From the NCBI GenBank assembly GCA_013398615.1, contig VZSR01000520.1:21751265-21815264 (forward strand): a stretch of 64,000 nt of DNA. The letters are read 5' to 3'. This stretch comes from Brachypodius melanocephalos (Eukaryota; Chordata; Aves; Passeriformes; Pycnonotidae). Of this stretch, positions 13,880 through 27,740 are shown one piece after another (position 1 is the stretch's first letter; each line of letters starts with the position of its first letter). The notes beneath the pieces were generated by a model. The model saw nothing but the letters and a program-made list of their open reading frames with translations. It was not told the DNA's origin and made no database searches. Position numbers and translations under genes: made by a program.

Positions 13880-14020
13880 ACTGCATTTCAGTATCTCATG
13901 GATAGGGGGCAGCTGTTAATTTATTATCACAATTAGTACAATTACTATTAAGAGAATAAAGTCAATCAATTCTCACTAAATTTGTAAGTTTGTTAAGTGG
14001 ACAATAATCATAAAAAGCTG
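13880..14020. promoter_or_regulatory. Candidate conserved non-coding element
   Basis: The stretch has a CAGCTG E-box near 13910, ACAATTAG, CAATTACTATTAAG and GTCAATCAATTC motifs, and GGACAATAATC, without low-complexity runs. The mixture of E-box, homeodomain-like and SOX-like (ACAAT) motifs suggests an enhancer. This is an inference. Confidence 0.2.
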
Positions 14021-14507
14021 AGAAGCATTGAGATAATGTATTATGCTACTTAGAAACATGGAAAAAGAATTTACACTGCAGTGGAAATGCAGGCTTCTAG
14101 AAACTTTAAAGAAATAAAAATCTCAACAATATTTTTCTAATCCCACCAAAATCATAGGTAGCAAATTCACCTGAATAAGCAATTTACCGTGTTGAAGTGT
14201 ATTATTGTTTGATAATGTAAGAGGGGAAAAAGTAGTCCAGCAAGACTTTGATCTCTGAGGCTGCATTCACTGAGGTGCCATTTGAGAAGCAGGGGAGAAC
14301 AGAAGATGGAAGGGGCAGCAGACCCTCTGTACCCCCAGACTGATACTCTTCAAGGCTGCAAAGATTCAAATGTAAATCACTGGCAGGTAACAGACCAGTG
14401 AACACTTAGACTTAGAGTCTACAGTGACTATAGTCCCATTGACCCACTATTTGCAAAGTATGCCTCTTAATATCTGCTATTACTTGCAGGAGGTCTAATT
14501 TCCTTTC

Positions 14508-14575
14508 AGGAAAAAAAAAAACAACAAATCAACCAACCCAACTCAAAAAATCAAAAATAAAATCAACAAATGTGA
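14508..14575. repeat. A/C-rich low-complexity tract
   Basis: An A run followed by AACAAATCAACCAACCC-type sequence, about 65 bp, with scattered T. Confidence 0.7.
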
Positions 14576-17500
14576 AAACACCTACAAGCACAAAACTAGA
14601 AGATAATACTACTGAATAAGATACAGTTACACATTGTTTTGATACAGATTATCTGAAATCTAGGGTGCAGAAAGGAAAAAACTCTTATTCCCTAGAATGC
14701 AATATGTCAACCAGCTTCTATGATTTGCATACAAAGAACACTCCTTTTTCACACAAATCAGGCAGAGACCTGCTATAATTGGTGGGTTTGTCTCACATCT
14801 ATCTATGACTTGTCACCATCTGATGAATTCTCAAAGCACGCAGAAGGCAGAGAATGCATCCAGCACTCTGCCGATAGCAAAATGCAGTGCTGCACTGTAC
14901 CTACAAACAGCTTGTGAAAATCAAAATATTTCAGGTAGCACAAAAACCCCAATTAACTAACAAGCAGGATCTTCTGGGGCCAGGCCTAATCATGCCTCAC
15001 TCAACACCAGCCAGAAAAACATGGCACTGCCTTTTCTGCATTACAGTCTGATGTACAGGATCTGTTCTGGTGTGACAGCAAGCTCTACAGGCTCAGAATG
15101 TTTCTTTCCACATTCTCATACAACCCTTGATCATATAAATTGTGATCTCCCTAAAAGCCACTACATTAAATTCCAAATAATTGAAAACTTGGAGTCAAAC
15201 CTTTATGTGACTGATTATGCAGCAGAGAAACAACAATAAAGTCATACAGATTTTGCATTCTGGAAATTGCTCTGCTTTTGTGTTTTCTCTGGGTCATTCA
15301 AACAGTGAAGAAGGCACTAAGTGATTCTTTGCCTATATACCTGAGAATATGGTTGGATTTTTCACCCAGTCATAGTTTTGAATAAAACAGTGCATCTACC
15401 ATACCAAATCTGAGAATTAAGAACTCAAAGTCACAGCTAACCTTGGTTAGATCACATATTAACATGTTGCCAAATTTCACTCTAGCTTATTCGGGATGGA
15501 ACATGAACATGGATATATCTGGAATTTTATAACACACAATTTATTTTAATTTTGTATTGATAAAGGAATTATACTTAAAATGGAACAAAAGACATGAAAA
15601 AATTAAACACCCTTTGGCAAAGGACATTTGAAAACCTTTATCGTATTTTGGCAATGAGAAAAATGTGTATTCTCCAAATTTTCTATATTTAATGATCCTT
15701 TTCCCTAAGCAGATAGGACCTTTTCTTAGTATGGGGACATGGAAAAATGCCAAAACCTATATATCGTATCTATGTTCTTAAATGAAAAAACATCTTATAT
15801 TACAGAGAGAGACTTTTTGAACTCTTTAACAACTCAAACACAAGAAGATGATGATAACCCTACAAGTTTAAACAGAATGCATTCAATCCAAAAAAGCATT
15901 ATCTCTTTACATGTTCACTACAAAATATTTTGAAGTGAACAAATCTCATGAAAGTTTTAAGTGTACTTTAAACAGAAATGATCTCAGCATCTTAACAGAA
16001 GTGACAATGATTAAAAAATAAATTATTTGAATCAAAAGCAGGCTTCATAAAGTCACACTACAGTAGGATTTTTATGTTTTCTAAATCATCTAAGTCTTTA
16101 TAAACACACAGTTTATCTCTCTTTTTTTTAAGCTTTACTTTTATATGTAGGGGGTTTGTTTGGTTTGTTGGTTTTTTTTTTCACCTCCTGATTATTATCT
16201 ATGGGGGAAAAACAACAACAACAAAAAATCTAACTACCAGAGAGAGTTGAAAACCTGAAGAGATGTTGATTTAAGACATTTATCCACTTTAATAGAAGGG
16301 AATAGGGATTCTGCCCATTACAGTGAGAACATATATCTTTTTGAAGGGGAGATGAAATAGGAAACTAAATTATTCTAACTATTATCAAGCATAAAATCCA
16401 AATAAGATACATGTACATGGAATCACATTTTTACTTACAGGACTGCAACTGGCAGGTCATTTATGACATCTTATGAATGATATGCCAGTAGTATTCAGAC
16501 ATTTAGCAGTGGGAATCTACATCTTTCCTCATTTCTCAGCAATGTTTCTGACATTTCTCCTACGTTTAAGACAGGAACAGTAAACATTGACCCCTATAAT
16601 TGTTGTGCAGTGGGAGAGAAAAAAGGAAACTACTACAGAATATGAACCCAAGTTGTTACCTACATACTTGTCCCAAGCGGAAAAATTGAAACAGACACTA
16701 AGAAGAGTAAAATCCCCAAACTGTTTTGCATATAAGATTTTTTAAATTTTTTATTTAAAATTTGTCTTTATATAATTTAAATATCTATTTTAAGGAAACA
16801 ATGCAAACAAACGTTAAGCTCAGATGCTGCAAAATACTGGAAAAATGGTTAAAGGACAAAAGAAATATATTACAAGCAATGTATTAACATGAGGACCAGA
16901 AAAAAAGTCTACAGTTAGTCCATAGAGGTTAGGTTAATTCTGCTTCGAGTTTAGATATTAAATGAAGGATTCCAGCTGAAAAGAAGCAAGAAAGGCTACA
17001 TCTAAACCACTGGAACCTTTACTGGAATCCTCTCACATGAACTGAAGAATAATTCTTCCTAGCCTTTTCTAGATATATTGCCTCAAACATTATTTATTAT
17101 GTGCTAACCACAGTGTGCCATAGGCAGCTTGTAATCAAAAAAGGAACTCTATCTTATTAAACTAAAACAAGCTGGTTCACTAAATACTTTAGTCATGGTC
17201 CATATAAAACACTGTTATTAGATAAAGTCTCTTTCAAACAGAATATTAGGTTTGTACTGTGGACCACCACCAGCATCATCTGGAAGTAAATAAAATGGTC
17301 ATATTCATCAGTGACAAATCAGATAGATTGACAAAAGATCAAATTGTTATCTCAGAGAATTGCCATAGCAAATATTCTTAGTAATCAAATTAAAGTTATA
17401 CCACATTTTTAATTCTATAGCACCTTTTATAAGAATGCTAAATAATTTTACATTGACTTTAACTTTTTAATGCACAATACTGAGATTTGGAAAGATCGAG

Positions 17501-20360
17501 TAAATGATCCATCCAGCATTAGTCAATATGTGAAATACCCCAAAAGAAAACAGATTTTCTCAACACTACTGTAACGACTGGCATTAAAATCAGGAAAAAT
17601 AGACTAATATTACAGTTAAAATATCCAAGACACAATATCTTAAATAAGCCTCATACCAGATTTCAAAGGCAAATTGAGATAATGTTTCACTGGCCTGTAA
17701 TGGCTATTGACTATTTTGGGATCATGATTAAAACTCAGTATTTGTGCCTTAAGATTAAAGTATTGATAAAAAAAAAATTATCATTTGAAGTTGTTCATTA
17801 TACGTTATTTAAAAATCCATGTCCTAACGACAACAGAAGACTGAGGCAAAGCATTCTTTCCTATTTATTCCTCCACCTTGCACAAGAAGTTATATATCAA
17901 ATACGAGTTCAACAACCCTTTAAAAGCTGTCAGTGTGCTTTACAGACTGCCTTTATTTTCAGATCCTACCTTTCTGTGAGGAATGAGAAGATGATACTTC
18001 TGCAAGCAATTTTACAAACAGGGATAGGGCAGTTCTTTAAAGTCAGGGAGATTGGGTGCATCAATCATTACAATTTAGAGACACCAATTAATCTCCCAAT
18101 CTCTAGTTATACGTGTACTGTTATATCACATTGAAAGCTATAGATATTGTGTAAAATGAAGAGATAATATAAGCCAAAAGTACAAATTCCAAATACCAAC
18201 ATTTTAATAGCCATATGCTTGTGCTGTACCTGCTGAGTACAGGCAGTACCAAGAACACTGGCTCAGTCCCATCATGTGAAAATGTTGAAAAGTATTATTT
18301 ATTACAGATATTGCAGCAACAAGATGAGATAGATATGCTCAAACAAAAAAAAAAAAAACAAACCTGAGGACTGAATGAACAAAATCTACACCTATCTGCA
18401 CTCCATAAAATTTATATTACATCATACTCAATTATAAAATAGGACTTTCAGGTACAATAACAAAGCAGCAAAATAGAAGGTATAATTGTAAAAAATACAA
18501 ATGCCATGGGGAAAAAATAGAGCTTTTAAAAAAGAAAAAATAAAAGGTTTCTATAGTAAGTTATTGACTCAAAGTTTGCTATGATAAATCCTATTTTATT
18601 GCTAAGCTTAAGCCTATCTAAATTGTAAGGCAAGGGAAAAGGACTCCTACCCATCACTCTCCTGACTCACTAATAAGTGTGAATGTGTGTTTTGGCTTTT
18701 TATTCTCTTAAGCAAGTAGCAAAGGTCAGCAGTGGTACCAATTTCATGGAAAAAGGGAGGACTGGAGGAGACATACAAGTTTCCTTTACAGGTATACATC
18801 AAATAGGCAAAGGAGAAATAAAACCTTTGCTGTATTGTGTTTCTCCCTCTAAAATTATAGTAACATCAGTGAAGCAGGAAAATAAAAAGAAAATGTAATC
18901 CTGCAAATGAATAAAAATATGTAAACAGTTTAACTATAGAAATACTGGTCTATCTAAAGTCACTTAACTGTTAAAATAATAATTAAAACATGTACCTTTA
19001 CAAGGTTCTACAGAGGAAAAGCAAGCATGTTCTATATGATATTTAGTGCATTATTTATCACTTTAGGGATGAAATTACCTCTTGAAGTGTACTTTGGAGA
19101 AGTCAAATTGATTTCCTCCTCCTGGTAAATAAAAGTAAAGCTATATTCTGCCAGCTCCAGAGGCATCAGCAGAGCGGTTTCACCACTGTAGCTTTATGTC
19201 TGTCAGTGTCTGGCAATAAACAAAGCTGACAAAGTTTGTGAGGGTACGACACAGAAGCTCGTAGTATAGAAAGATTGAGTTCGTTTGAGCAATAGGCAGA
19301 CAGGAGTGGGGGAAAAAAGAGTTATTGGAAATTCCACTGCCTCTAATTCTATTGCCTCTTTGGCTCTTTCTTCCTTGGGAAGTTTGCAGTGCACGGATTT
19401 TTAATGTGAATACAGGTCCAAGGAAGTTCCAGTGAAAAAATAAACAAGACATTTACAAGAATAATATTGACAGATGTATAACTTCCTGGAACAAAGAACT
19501 AAAGAGAAAAAAACCACTTCCAGTGAAGAGGTTTCTGTTGCACCCAAGGCAACCCAGTATAATACAAAACAGGACAACTCTAAAGAAACTTTTCTTGCAC
19601 TAGATAAGGCATTTTCAGAGACTATCCTATTCTTGAAAATCATAAAACAAGTAGTTCACAAATACTGGATTTTTCCAAAAACAATCTGTCAAAAGCTGAA
19701 AATGCCATACAAAGGAGTTATGACCTCATCTGAATGGAGGCAAAGTGAGTCATTAAAAGGAAGACCTAATACAAGCCAGATTTCCTGCCTAGCTTCCTCT
19801 GACCTCTATTGGCAGAGCTATTTTCTTCTTGTATTAAAAAAGCGTGTCTAGAAATTGTTCCATCTCTGTGAGGGGAACACAACTGACATGCTTGTAACAG
19901 CACAAGGCTCACATCAGCTGTTCTCATCAAAGCACAGACTCAACAGTTCTCTAATTGCCATGACTTATGGGGGAGTTCTCTAACCCAGCTTAAAAGTCTC
20001 ACCCTGACAGCAACCCAGCATTAAGTATTGCTTAAAACTTGCTTAATCACCTTTCTAACCTTTAATATAAAAGATCATCTTCTCATGATGAAAATCTTAC
20101 AGAAAACTGAATGATCCTAAGCCTAATATGATACCTTATCCACACAACAGATTGTGCTGTGAATTTATCTTACACCTTAACACTGAATTTCCTGACATCC
20201 ACCCAGTTAACTAAGCTCTCTTGTGTTATCATAATATAACATCTTGTGAGAAAACCCATACCTGAATGGTTATTTTCTATTGAGAGGTATCTCATACAGC
20301 CATATATCAAAGCAAACACTTATTGCTGCTCTCTGACACTCTCCTGTTGGGTGTTCACAT

Positions 20361-20580
20361 GGCTACTGACAGGTTTGAGATGATTGTGCTGAACCTATTT
20401 CCATGTGGCAGCCGCAGTGCAGATACTTGTCGATACACTGGAGTTGAATGCTAATCACCACTACAGTCTGGGAACAATTGCCAGTGATGTCACTGATCAC
20501 CAGAATGAACAGAAAGGCCCTAATTGCCTTATCATGTGCTTTGTGCTTCCTGCTGGAATGGCTAGAAATCACTAGAAAAC
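20361..20580. promoter_or_regulatory. Candidate conserved non-coding element
   Basis: A compositionally balanced stretch in A+T-rich intron. It contains two CpG, a CRE-like TGATGTCA near 20485, and paired GTGAT/ATCAC motifs nearby. The call rests on its contrast with the surroundings only. Confidence 0.2.
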
Positions 20581-22484
20581 ACGAGAAGGGATGAAATAAT
20601 CATAAACCTGTATGAGTTTCAGTAGTTAATAATAAAAGCAGTTCCAAAAGTCAATTATGGAACTCATTACTCTTCTTCATATGTACAGTTCTGATGCTAT
20701 TCAAAAAAGGTCTTGATTACTTGTATGAAAACTAAATTGAACACAGGTTATGAATAAAATGCATCAAAATATGTAATTTGGGATATAGACAGGACACAAA
20801 GCATATATGTCACTTAGATTGTGTATTTAGCTATATTATTTGACAATATACTCACAGAACAACTTTCTACAAATGTAAGTATCTTTAGCTATTGGAAAGT
20901 CATTTAAAGCTTATACACTACACTATAATTCTGATAAAATAAAATTTATAGAACAGATGCAAAATAGGTCCTTCTCTTATGCTAATTAACATGCTCAAAT
21001 TGTTTATCCTGTAAATAAAAGCACTTCTTCCTTCTTCTGTAAATAATGATCATCAGGATATACTTATAATTTAAAAAAAAATTGTGAAAGAAAAATAGTA
21101 AGAACCCTTTAAAAAACAATCTCTGCATCCATTTTCCAAACTTTATAATTAAAATAAACAAAATACTAAAATTAAGAGAGAGAGAATAAAAGCTGAACAC
21201 AGCTCACAAAACATCCCTAGCTGTCGGCAAAGATTTTATCTTTGTCATTTAATGATGATGAAGCCAAGTAACTGTTGCTGGAATGGAAGCAGACTGATGA
21301 AGAAGGCTTTCAAATTGAAGTCAAGGATATCACAACCTGTATTTTTCTTAGCAGTTCCTCTAGCTGTACAATTTCTTTCTAAATTCTATTACTTTCTGTA
21401 TTTGGCACCGCCTTCAATAAGTGTCATGTGTTGATCAAGGGTATAATGCTTTAAAATGCTTCCATTCATGTGAAATTATTTGTTCATACACCAGCAAGTT
21501 CTAAGCCGTTCAAAAAATATCAGAAAATCAGTAATTAATAACAGTGTTAACTTCCAGGGGAAATTAGCTTGTGAAGGAAACTTTTTTCATATCTGATGTT
21601 ATTTATGCAAGATCTGATAGCAACATTCAGCTAACTGAAACAGACTGTGGGAACTCTTAGCATATACTAAATACTTACATTATTTGAACACAAAGTACAT
21701 TATCAGTACATCAAAAATAAATAAGGTATTTTTTAAGCATGAATACGTTCTAAAAAGAATGGTATGTAGCAATTTCTACAATTTTCATAGGGAAGACAAA
21801 GATAATACGATAATTTGTGGACACAATCAACTGCACATTAACTTTTCCAATTAAAATAAAAATAAATTAGTAAAATTAACAGGTTGCTAAAAGGACAGTA
21901 TATGCATTTAAAAATATGTTATGAATTAGACTTACTTAGATGTGTTTAGCATGTTTCTAGAGATATTTAATTTTACTTCATTCTCCATCAATAAATTTTC
22001 ATTTAAAATACTTTTATATTTAAACAACGCCCCTATGTTACTGTCCACAAACACATTTCCAAATTCTGAAATGATGAAGTCTGTTTGCCATTCCTGGGTT
22101 GAATTCCAGCTATTTAAGCATGGGTTTAGGGATGATTCTACTATAATTTAAAACTGATCCAGGAAGTAAATACGTGTGTGCATATATACACAAACATATA
22201 TAAACCAAGAATTACTCTGTCTACAAACACACCAGTTTTGTATCCTTGCAATTTATCAAATGGAAAAAAAAAACCAAAACCAACTATTTTAAAAGATACT
22301 TTGCTTTCATCAGAGATTTTAACAAAGCCCACCAAAATAAATTAAAAGAAGCAAAATATTTTCCATTTACTTTGCCAATTTCTAACAAGAGTTAGGTATC
22401 TATGGTTATGGGTGTATATATGTGAATGAACGAATAAATCCTTAACCCACCATATCTTTTTCTCCAGTTTGCAAGCTGTCACCC

Positions 22485-22588
22485 GTGAAAAGTATGGTGT
22501 AGATGGTAGGATGATACTGTACCTGATTGGCTCTGGAGGTGGTCATGGGATCAGATGGAGAGGACTTGGTGGTAGTTGGGGAAGATGG
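22485..22588 (-). promoter_or_regulatory. YCAY cluster over exon 4 and its 5' splice site (Nova autoregulatory element)
   Basis: On the transcribed (minus) sense there are five YCAY tetramers in the exon, at plus-strand positions 22585-22588, 22569-22572, 22555-22558, 22545-22548 and 22539-22542. Four more lie in the first ~40 nt of the downstream intron, at 22511-22514, 22503-22506, 22494-22497 and 22485-22488. Random sequence would give about one or two in this length. I found none in the ~85 nt upstream of the acceptor, so the cluster is lopsided. YCAY is the established Nova KH-domain target. Exonic YCAY clusters generally act as silencers and downstream intronic ones as enhancers, so the net effect here cannot be read from sequence alone. 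The role is inferred by homology with mammalian Nova-1. Confidence 0.8.
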
Positions 22589-22594
22589 CAATGT
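22523..22594 (-). CDS. NOVA1: NOVA1 exon 4, alternatively spliced 24-residue cassette between KH1 and KH2
   Basis: Read on the minus strand, this 72-nt block is preceded by TTTGTTCCCAG and followed by CAG|GTACAGT, so both splice sites are consensus. It starts and ends on codon boundaries (phase 0/0) and translates without a stop to a peptide beginning TLPSSPTTTKSSPSDP and ending TTSRANQ. As I remember human NOVA1, this is the residue-for-residue sequence of the exon that lengthens the linker between KH1 and KH2. It is Ser/Thr/Pro-rich and lacks a folded domain, so a flexible, possibly phosphorylated linker is likely (inference). Because 24 whole codons are added, inclusion or skipping leaves the frame intact. 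The exon carries five YCAY tetramers, the motif bound by Nova itself. Nova-1 is known to repress inclusion of its own exon 4 in mammals. It is too short and embedded to stand out as an open reading frame. Confidence 0.97.
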
Positions 22595-24420
22595 CTGGGA
22601 ACAAAGCAGTTCAGGAGCAAATCAACCTTTACAAGCCTTAGACTGAACAGTTAAAAAAATAAATAAACCAACAAAATAACATAACTAGAAAATTAAAAGA
22701 AATAAAAAATGCCTACGACAAAAATCTTTCTCCTACTCATTGGAACTTAATGGAATTTAAAGTCAATTGGATAAATAATGCATGTAAATATGCATGCTTG
22801 TGCATGTAAAAACAAATTCATGATTTGAAATCAAGATGGTGAACTCACATAAATACTCAAAAATATGCTGACCACAATGAGGAATATATTCTTTCCTCTC
22901 TCCTCCTTTTGGGAAAAATGAAGACTATAAGTAAACAAAAATTCCAGCAAGTTCAATGAGCATACTAGAAACAGTTATCATTCTATGAACAAACAGGGCC
23001 AATGCCTGAAAGAAGTTAAAAGACATTTATTCTGGCACTTTATAAAGCACCATTCTACAGCAAGGACTTATAGCCAGCAAACTGTGTTCCATATCTTACA
23101 ACAGTTAGGCTGAAGCTACCGAGTTTTTGGCAATATTCTAACTGCTAAAATATCTATTGATCTTTTTTAATCTAGAAGCAGGTGGAAAAATGTAAGCATC
23201 AATCTCATGATGGATGAACATGCAGCTAGTACCTTCATAACAAATAGCTACAAAATATTTATGGTAAGTGTTAAAAATGTTCATTTAGTTGGGCAAAGGT
23301 CAATAGCTTGTTATAGTTCTGTGTTCAAAATAAACACAAAAAAGAATTAAGAGTCATATTTATTGATCATCTTTTCTAAATAATATACATACGCTTAACA
23401 TTAACTCTTGAACATATTAAAAAAGCACTGCTCTGTTTAAAAATTTTATATACACATTTCTCTTTTAAAGTTATTAGATTGTGACAGAAAAACTCTTATT
23501 TTCTTTTTATAAATGTAGTAAAAAAGTAAAATTCCAATTTTCAAAACATAACATACAATACTTATTCAAAGCATGTTTTTGACATCTTTGCAATATATAA
23601 ATATTATAAAATATCAAAAATTACACTATTTTTATGTCAAGAAATAAGTGTTAAAGTGCTATACAATGGAATTTATCATATGCTCATATAGTTACTAACC
23701 AAAACTATTTAGAAATAAATAAAGCAAAATTTCACACTTTCAGCAGTTCTGTTACTTACAATCATTGACAGTCCCTCATAAAATAGGTATACATACTTTT
23801 GCACTAAAACTCTTAATGCATATGAGAAAGCTGGGACACTGTGAATGCATAAAGTCGTGTATTAGCAAAATATGGACTTGTACATATGCACACACAAATA
23901 TTTTAGATGTATATTAAACAGTAAGAAGATCCACTTTTCATAGTTTGTACATAAACAGGCAGTCAAAACAGGAAAAATCAAACCTTAAGAAACAGATCCC
24001 TATTTTGTGCTCCCAACTTGTAAATCATTGTAAAACAACAAAAACAAACAAAAAGAGTTAAAACACTAACTGGGACTCTTTCATCAGGGTTATGCAGAAA
24101 ATACTATCATGTATAGGACATTATAAAAATATGTAGCTTGGCAAACTGCTGTTGGTCAGCAGGCACTACACACTGTAAAAATCAAGGCAATTATAAATGA
24201 TTCTCCCATGTCTTTATGTACCAAACATGAGAGCATCACTAGGGGTCCATTCACAAGGGGCTGGAATTATTTAGCAAAGATGTGTCTGATTCCACAATAG
24301 TACATGGCTAAGCTTCTTCAGCTACAGAACTGTACTTCTGATTTTAGGGAAATGATGCAGTATTTATCTTACCAAAGTCTGAAATTGCAATGAACTGATG
24401 TTTATTATTTAAGGCTAAAC

Positions 24421-24630
24421 AGGAAAAAAAAATACAAGAAAAACACCCCCAAAACAGAACAAACAAACAAAAAACCCAAAAAAAAAAAAAAAAAGGAGAA
24501 TTGTTTATTGTCCCAATAGGTTTTCTTTATTTTAGTTAGGTATTAAACTTCCCTCCTGAAATCCCCAAAGCAAAAAAACCCCAAAAAACAAAAAAACCAC
24601 CAAAACACCATAAAAACAAAAACCCAAAAC
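24421..24630. repeat. A/C-rich low-complexity tracts
   Basis: Two stretches (about 24421-24498 and 24570-24630) consist almost only of A and C on the plus strand, including an 18-A run near 24477 and CAAAACACC-like units. In the NOVA1 transcript these would read as U/G-rich. Confidence 0.85.
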
Positions 24631-27600
24631 CTAATATATTTTTACTAAAATATTTCAGGAAACTGATTGTTTGTGTTATCAACACCACTGCTAACTAGGG
24701 CATATGCTACTGTGTGTTGTTTTGGTATACTAGCTTGCTTATTAAAAAGAAAAGTAGTTTGTTCTTCACAGTCATTATCAAACCTAACTAGTGGATTTAT
24801 AGGGAAATACGTAGAACACTTCAAGCCTGGATAATGACAATCAGTGATACCACAGATGATTTTAGAAACTGGAAACATCTCAGATTTCAACTAATATCAA
24901 TCTTTCTAAAGCACAGAAATATATGGCTGTGATGAAAAAAGGAGTGATGATAACAATTTCAGGTGACTGTTGAACTATAACATCTATTAAGTAGAAGCAT
25001 CTCATTATTTATTTTAGCAAAAGCCTGTTTAAATAGAACGGAAAAAAAGAGATTAATAAATTTAAAAGCAAAGACTGTATTAATGAACAGGAATCAACTA
25101 TGAAAAACATCTTTTATTCCAAAATAAATTGCTAAATACTGAAAATAATACTTCTTTGTCTTTTGTTTTTGGTGCTTTTTTTTCTTTGTCTATCAGGTTG
25201 TTTGTATTTGAGGCTTGATCTCTCTTACATTGTTTACTGACATAGCTACTTTTATTTTTTCATATATATATGTATACACACATATACATAAAAATAATTG
25301 ACAGTGTTTTGTAAAAATTAATTTTTTTTCATCTAAGCCATGATGAAATTAAACTTCTGTTTTCTTAAATACTATTACCTTTCCTACTACTTATGAGACA
25401 ATTAATGAGTTACAGGTTAGAGTGTGTTGCTTCCAGTTTTACACTTCTAGAACATGTATTTGAGAAAACAGATTTTAAGTATTTAAAAAGGAGCCTAATT
25501 TTAGAAATAAAATTCTATTTTAGCCATATTTGAGTTGTAGTATCTTCTGAAAGTCCAAGAAAATACGACTACTATTTTGTGCTCAAACACTGACTGTACT
25601 GTGAGAGACTTCTCTCAGGGTGCACAGCCCACAAAAGGGTGCACAGAAATATGGTCAAATCATTGCACTTCCATTCTTGATATTTTTTGATTAACAGAGT
25701 GAAGTTATAGCTGTACCATGGCAGTACAGATTACAAACAGTCCATCTGCATGGTGTCTCAAAAGGTCTCAGAGTCCTCTTTTGATTACAATGACACCCTT
25801 ATATAAATATTTACGCTAAAGAAATTTGAATACTTACACCATGGGTAATAAATAATAAAACTGTACTGAGACAACTAACTTAATTCTCAGTACTTACTAG
25901 TATATATAAATATTCAGGACTAGAAAGAAAAGGCAGAAAATGAAATATTGTTTGAAACAGGATTACAGACCTGAAAGCATAGAGAAAACATCATTTAAAT
26001 GTGAAGGTGAGACTGTATTTAAAGCTTACCAATTTCTAGTTTCTTAATACAGAGCTTGCCAAACAATGGAGGTCTTGGTAATAACATTACCTGCAATAAA
26101 TAACTATTAAGACTAACCTAATACTGATTTTCAATCCTGCATATATTAATATTGGTGCTTTTAATCACTGCAATCAGTCTGATAAAACTAATTTGCTTAA
26201 GTCAATATTTTAATGCACCTTAAGAAAAGATGTTATCTTTGAAAAAAATTCTATTAAACAGTTTAATACCTTCTGCAGTTAAAATGGGAAACAGAGAGGT
26301 CTGCAAGGCCCCACTGCTCTGAACAACCTAAAAGATTGACTAACTAGACTTTCAACACTATCAGAGATGAGCCTTTCTTAACAGACTGCTTGCTTTGCTA
26401 AACAGAGAGTCTTCTTCACATATGCTGTGATCTCCTTTAATCTGTAACCCTGGATGAAGATTCTTAAGTTGGAGATGACTGTATAAATATATAACACATT
26501 TCAAAAAATAGAATTTGGATAAAGAAATAATCAAAGATTAATAATTTGCTTACAATTCAGACTGTAAAAAGGCTACTTTGATGACTTCAGTGATCTATCT
26601 TTTCTTCCTACCTTTTCATTTCTGTAAAGAACAAATAAAATAGATTTTGATTATATTTCAGTCTCTTGCATTTGATTTTGCTTTTGCATGGAAGAAGAGA
26701 CAGAGCATAGGGAAATATAAAAAGGCTAAAAGGTAACTCATTTTATTAATGAACTCTTGGGAACCTGACTTTGAGAAAGGAAATAACTATGGTTAAATAT
26801 TCTTGTGAAGAAAGATAATCTCATGTTTTGCCAAAGACAAGAAGGGATAAGAAGCTTGAAACAAATCACCAGGTGCCATTTGGATCACCAGAGCAACTCT
26901 GGATAAAAGAAACTTCATCCAGAAGGAAATATAGAATTAATATTACAGTAAAAGGGACAAAAAAGAATTAGGATCTCCTCTTTCTTCAAAACTTGTCACA
27001 GTAACACAGAACTACTACAAGATCCGGTGCTGTTAAATGGAAATAACAGTAAACTGAAGCACGTAAGTAAGCACAACCATGAGAAATCCTGTAAGATATG
27101 GGTTTAAGATTCATCCTAGAAGAGAACATTACCTTTTCATTCTGGGGTACTTTGGGATTCAGAAAGATACATCAAAACTACAAAGCCATGAGAAGGTACG
27201 AGAGAACTTTAAAATTTTCTTAAGAACCAAAACACTACTGCAAATTTATCTGAAGTCAAATGCTGCTGCTCATCCCCCAACAAAATATTCTATTCTCGTT
27301 CCACTTTTGAAACACAGAAGAGTTAATAAATAGCTACAAAGTTGACTTTTTATGGAATACTAAACTTTTGCCACTGGTTTCAATGTACAAACCTAAATAG
27401 CCTTTGTTTTTTGTTCTGGCAACTGGTGAAGACCCCTGCATATCTTACTATACATTGCAGAGTGATAACTGGTGTGATTTTTCACCTATATTCACAAGTG
27501 AAAAAAGTTCATGAGAAGTTTTTAACCAGATGAAAAGACACTGTGATCTAGGAAGCTATTTATTTTTTGTTTAAATGAAAACTCTCATTTTCTCATATTC

Positions 27601-27740
27601 TAGAGTTTAGTAAGATTCATCTAGGTGACAGACTTTTGTCTTCAATGGATGATAAAGAAAAGAATGGCTTCTCAGAAGGGATAGGCATTTTACAAAACCA
27701 ATGAAAGTTTCTTAAGGAAGGAAGAATCTGAGAATATTGG

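Larger units (their letters stand above)
1..22522 (-). other. NOVA1: NOVA1 intron downstream of exon 4 (partial)
   Basis: The intron begins in gene direction at 22522 with GTACAGTATCATCC and runs off the left edge of the window. No minus-strand frame resembles the large last NOVA1 exon (KH2, alanine-rich spacer, KH3), so the intron is at least 22.5 kb. Contents by position: A/C tract at 1-65; T/G tract at 1374-1480; inverted repeat at 2233-2271; GC-richer block with a long plus-strand frame at 5041-5739; 24-bp direct repeats at 7441-7506; T-run at 8343-8361; palindrome at 8571-8590; A/C tract at 9937-9985; CR1 at 11505-11986; possible conserved stretch at 13880-14020; A/C tract at 14508-14575; T/G tract at 16150-16182; nearly pure A/T run at 16728-16795; possible conserved stretch at 20361-20580. 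I see nothing else definable between these. Confidence 0.9.

Noticed and set aside
17682..18134. 150-codon plus-strand open frame
   Set aside because: The A+T-rich composition is unchanged from the flanks, no domain is recognised, and there is no splice or promoter context; most likely a chance frame.
1..22522. Search for the large NOVA1 last exon (KH2/KH3) on the minus strand
   Set aside because: No minus-strand frame of the needed size or composition exists; the exon must lie beyond the left edge.
25261..25290. TA/CA microsatellite
   Set aside because: Short and interrupted; noted in the intron description but not worth a separate claim.
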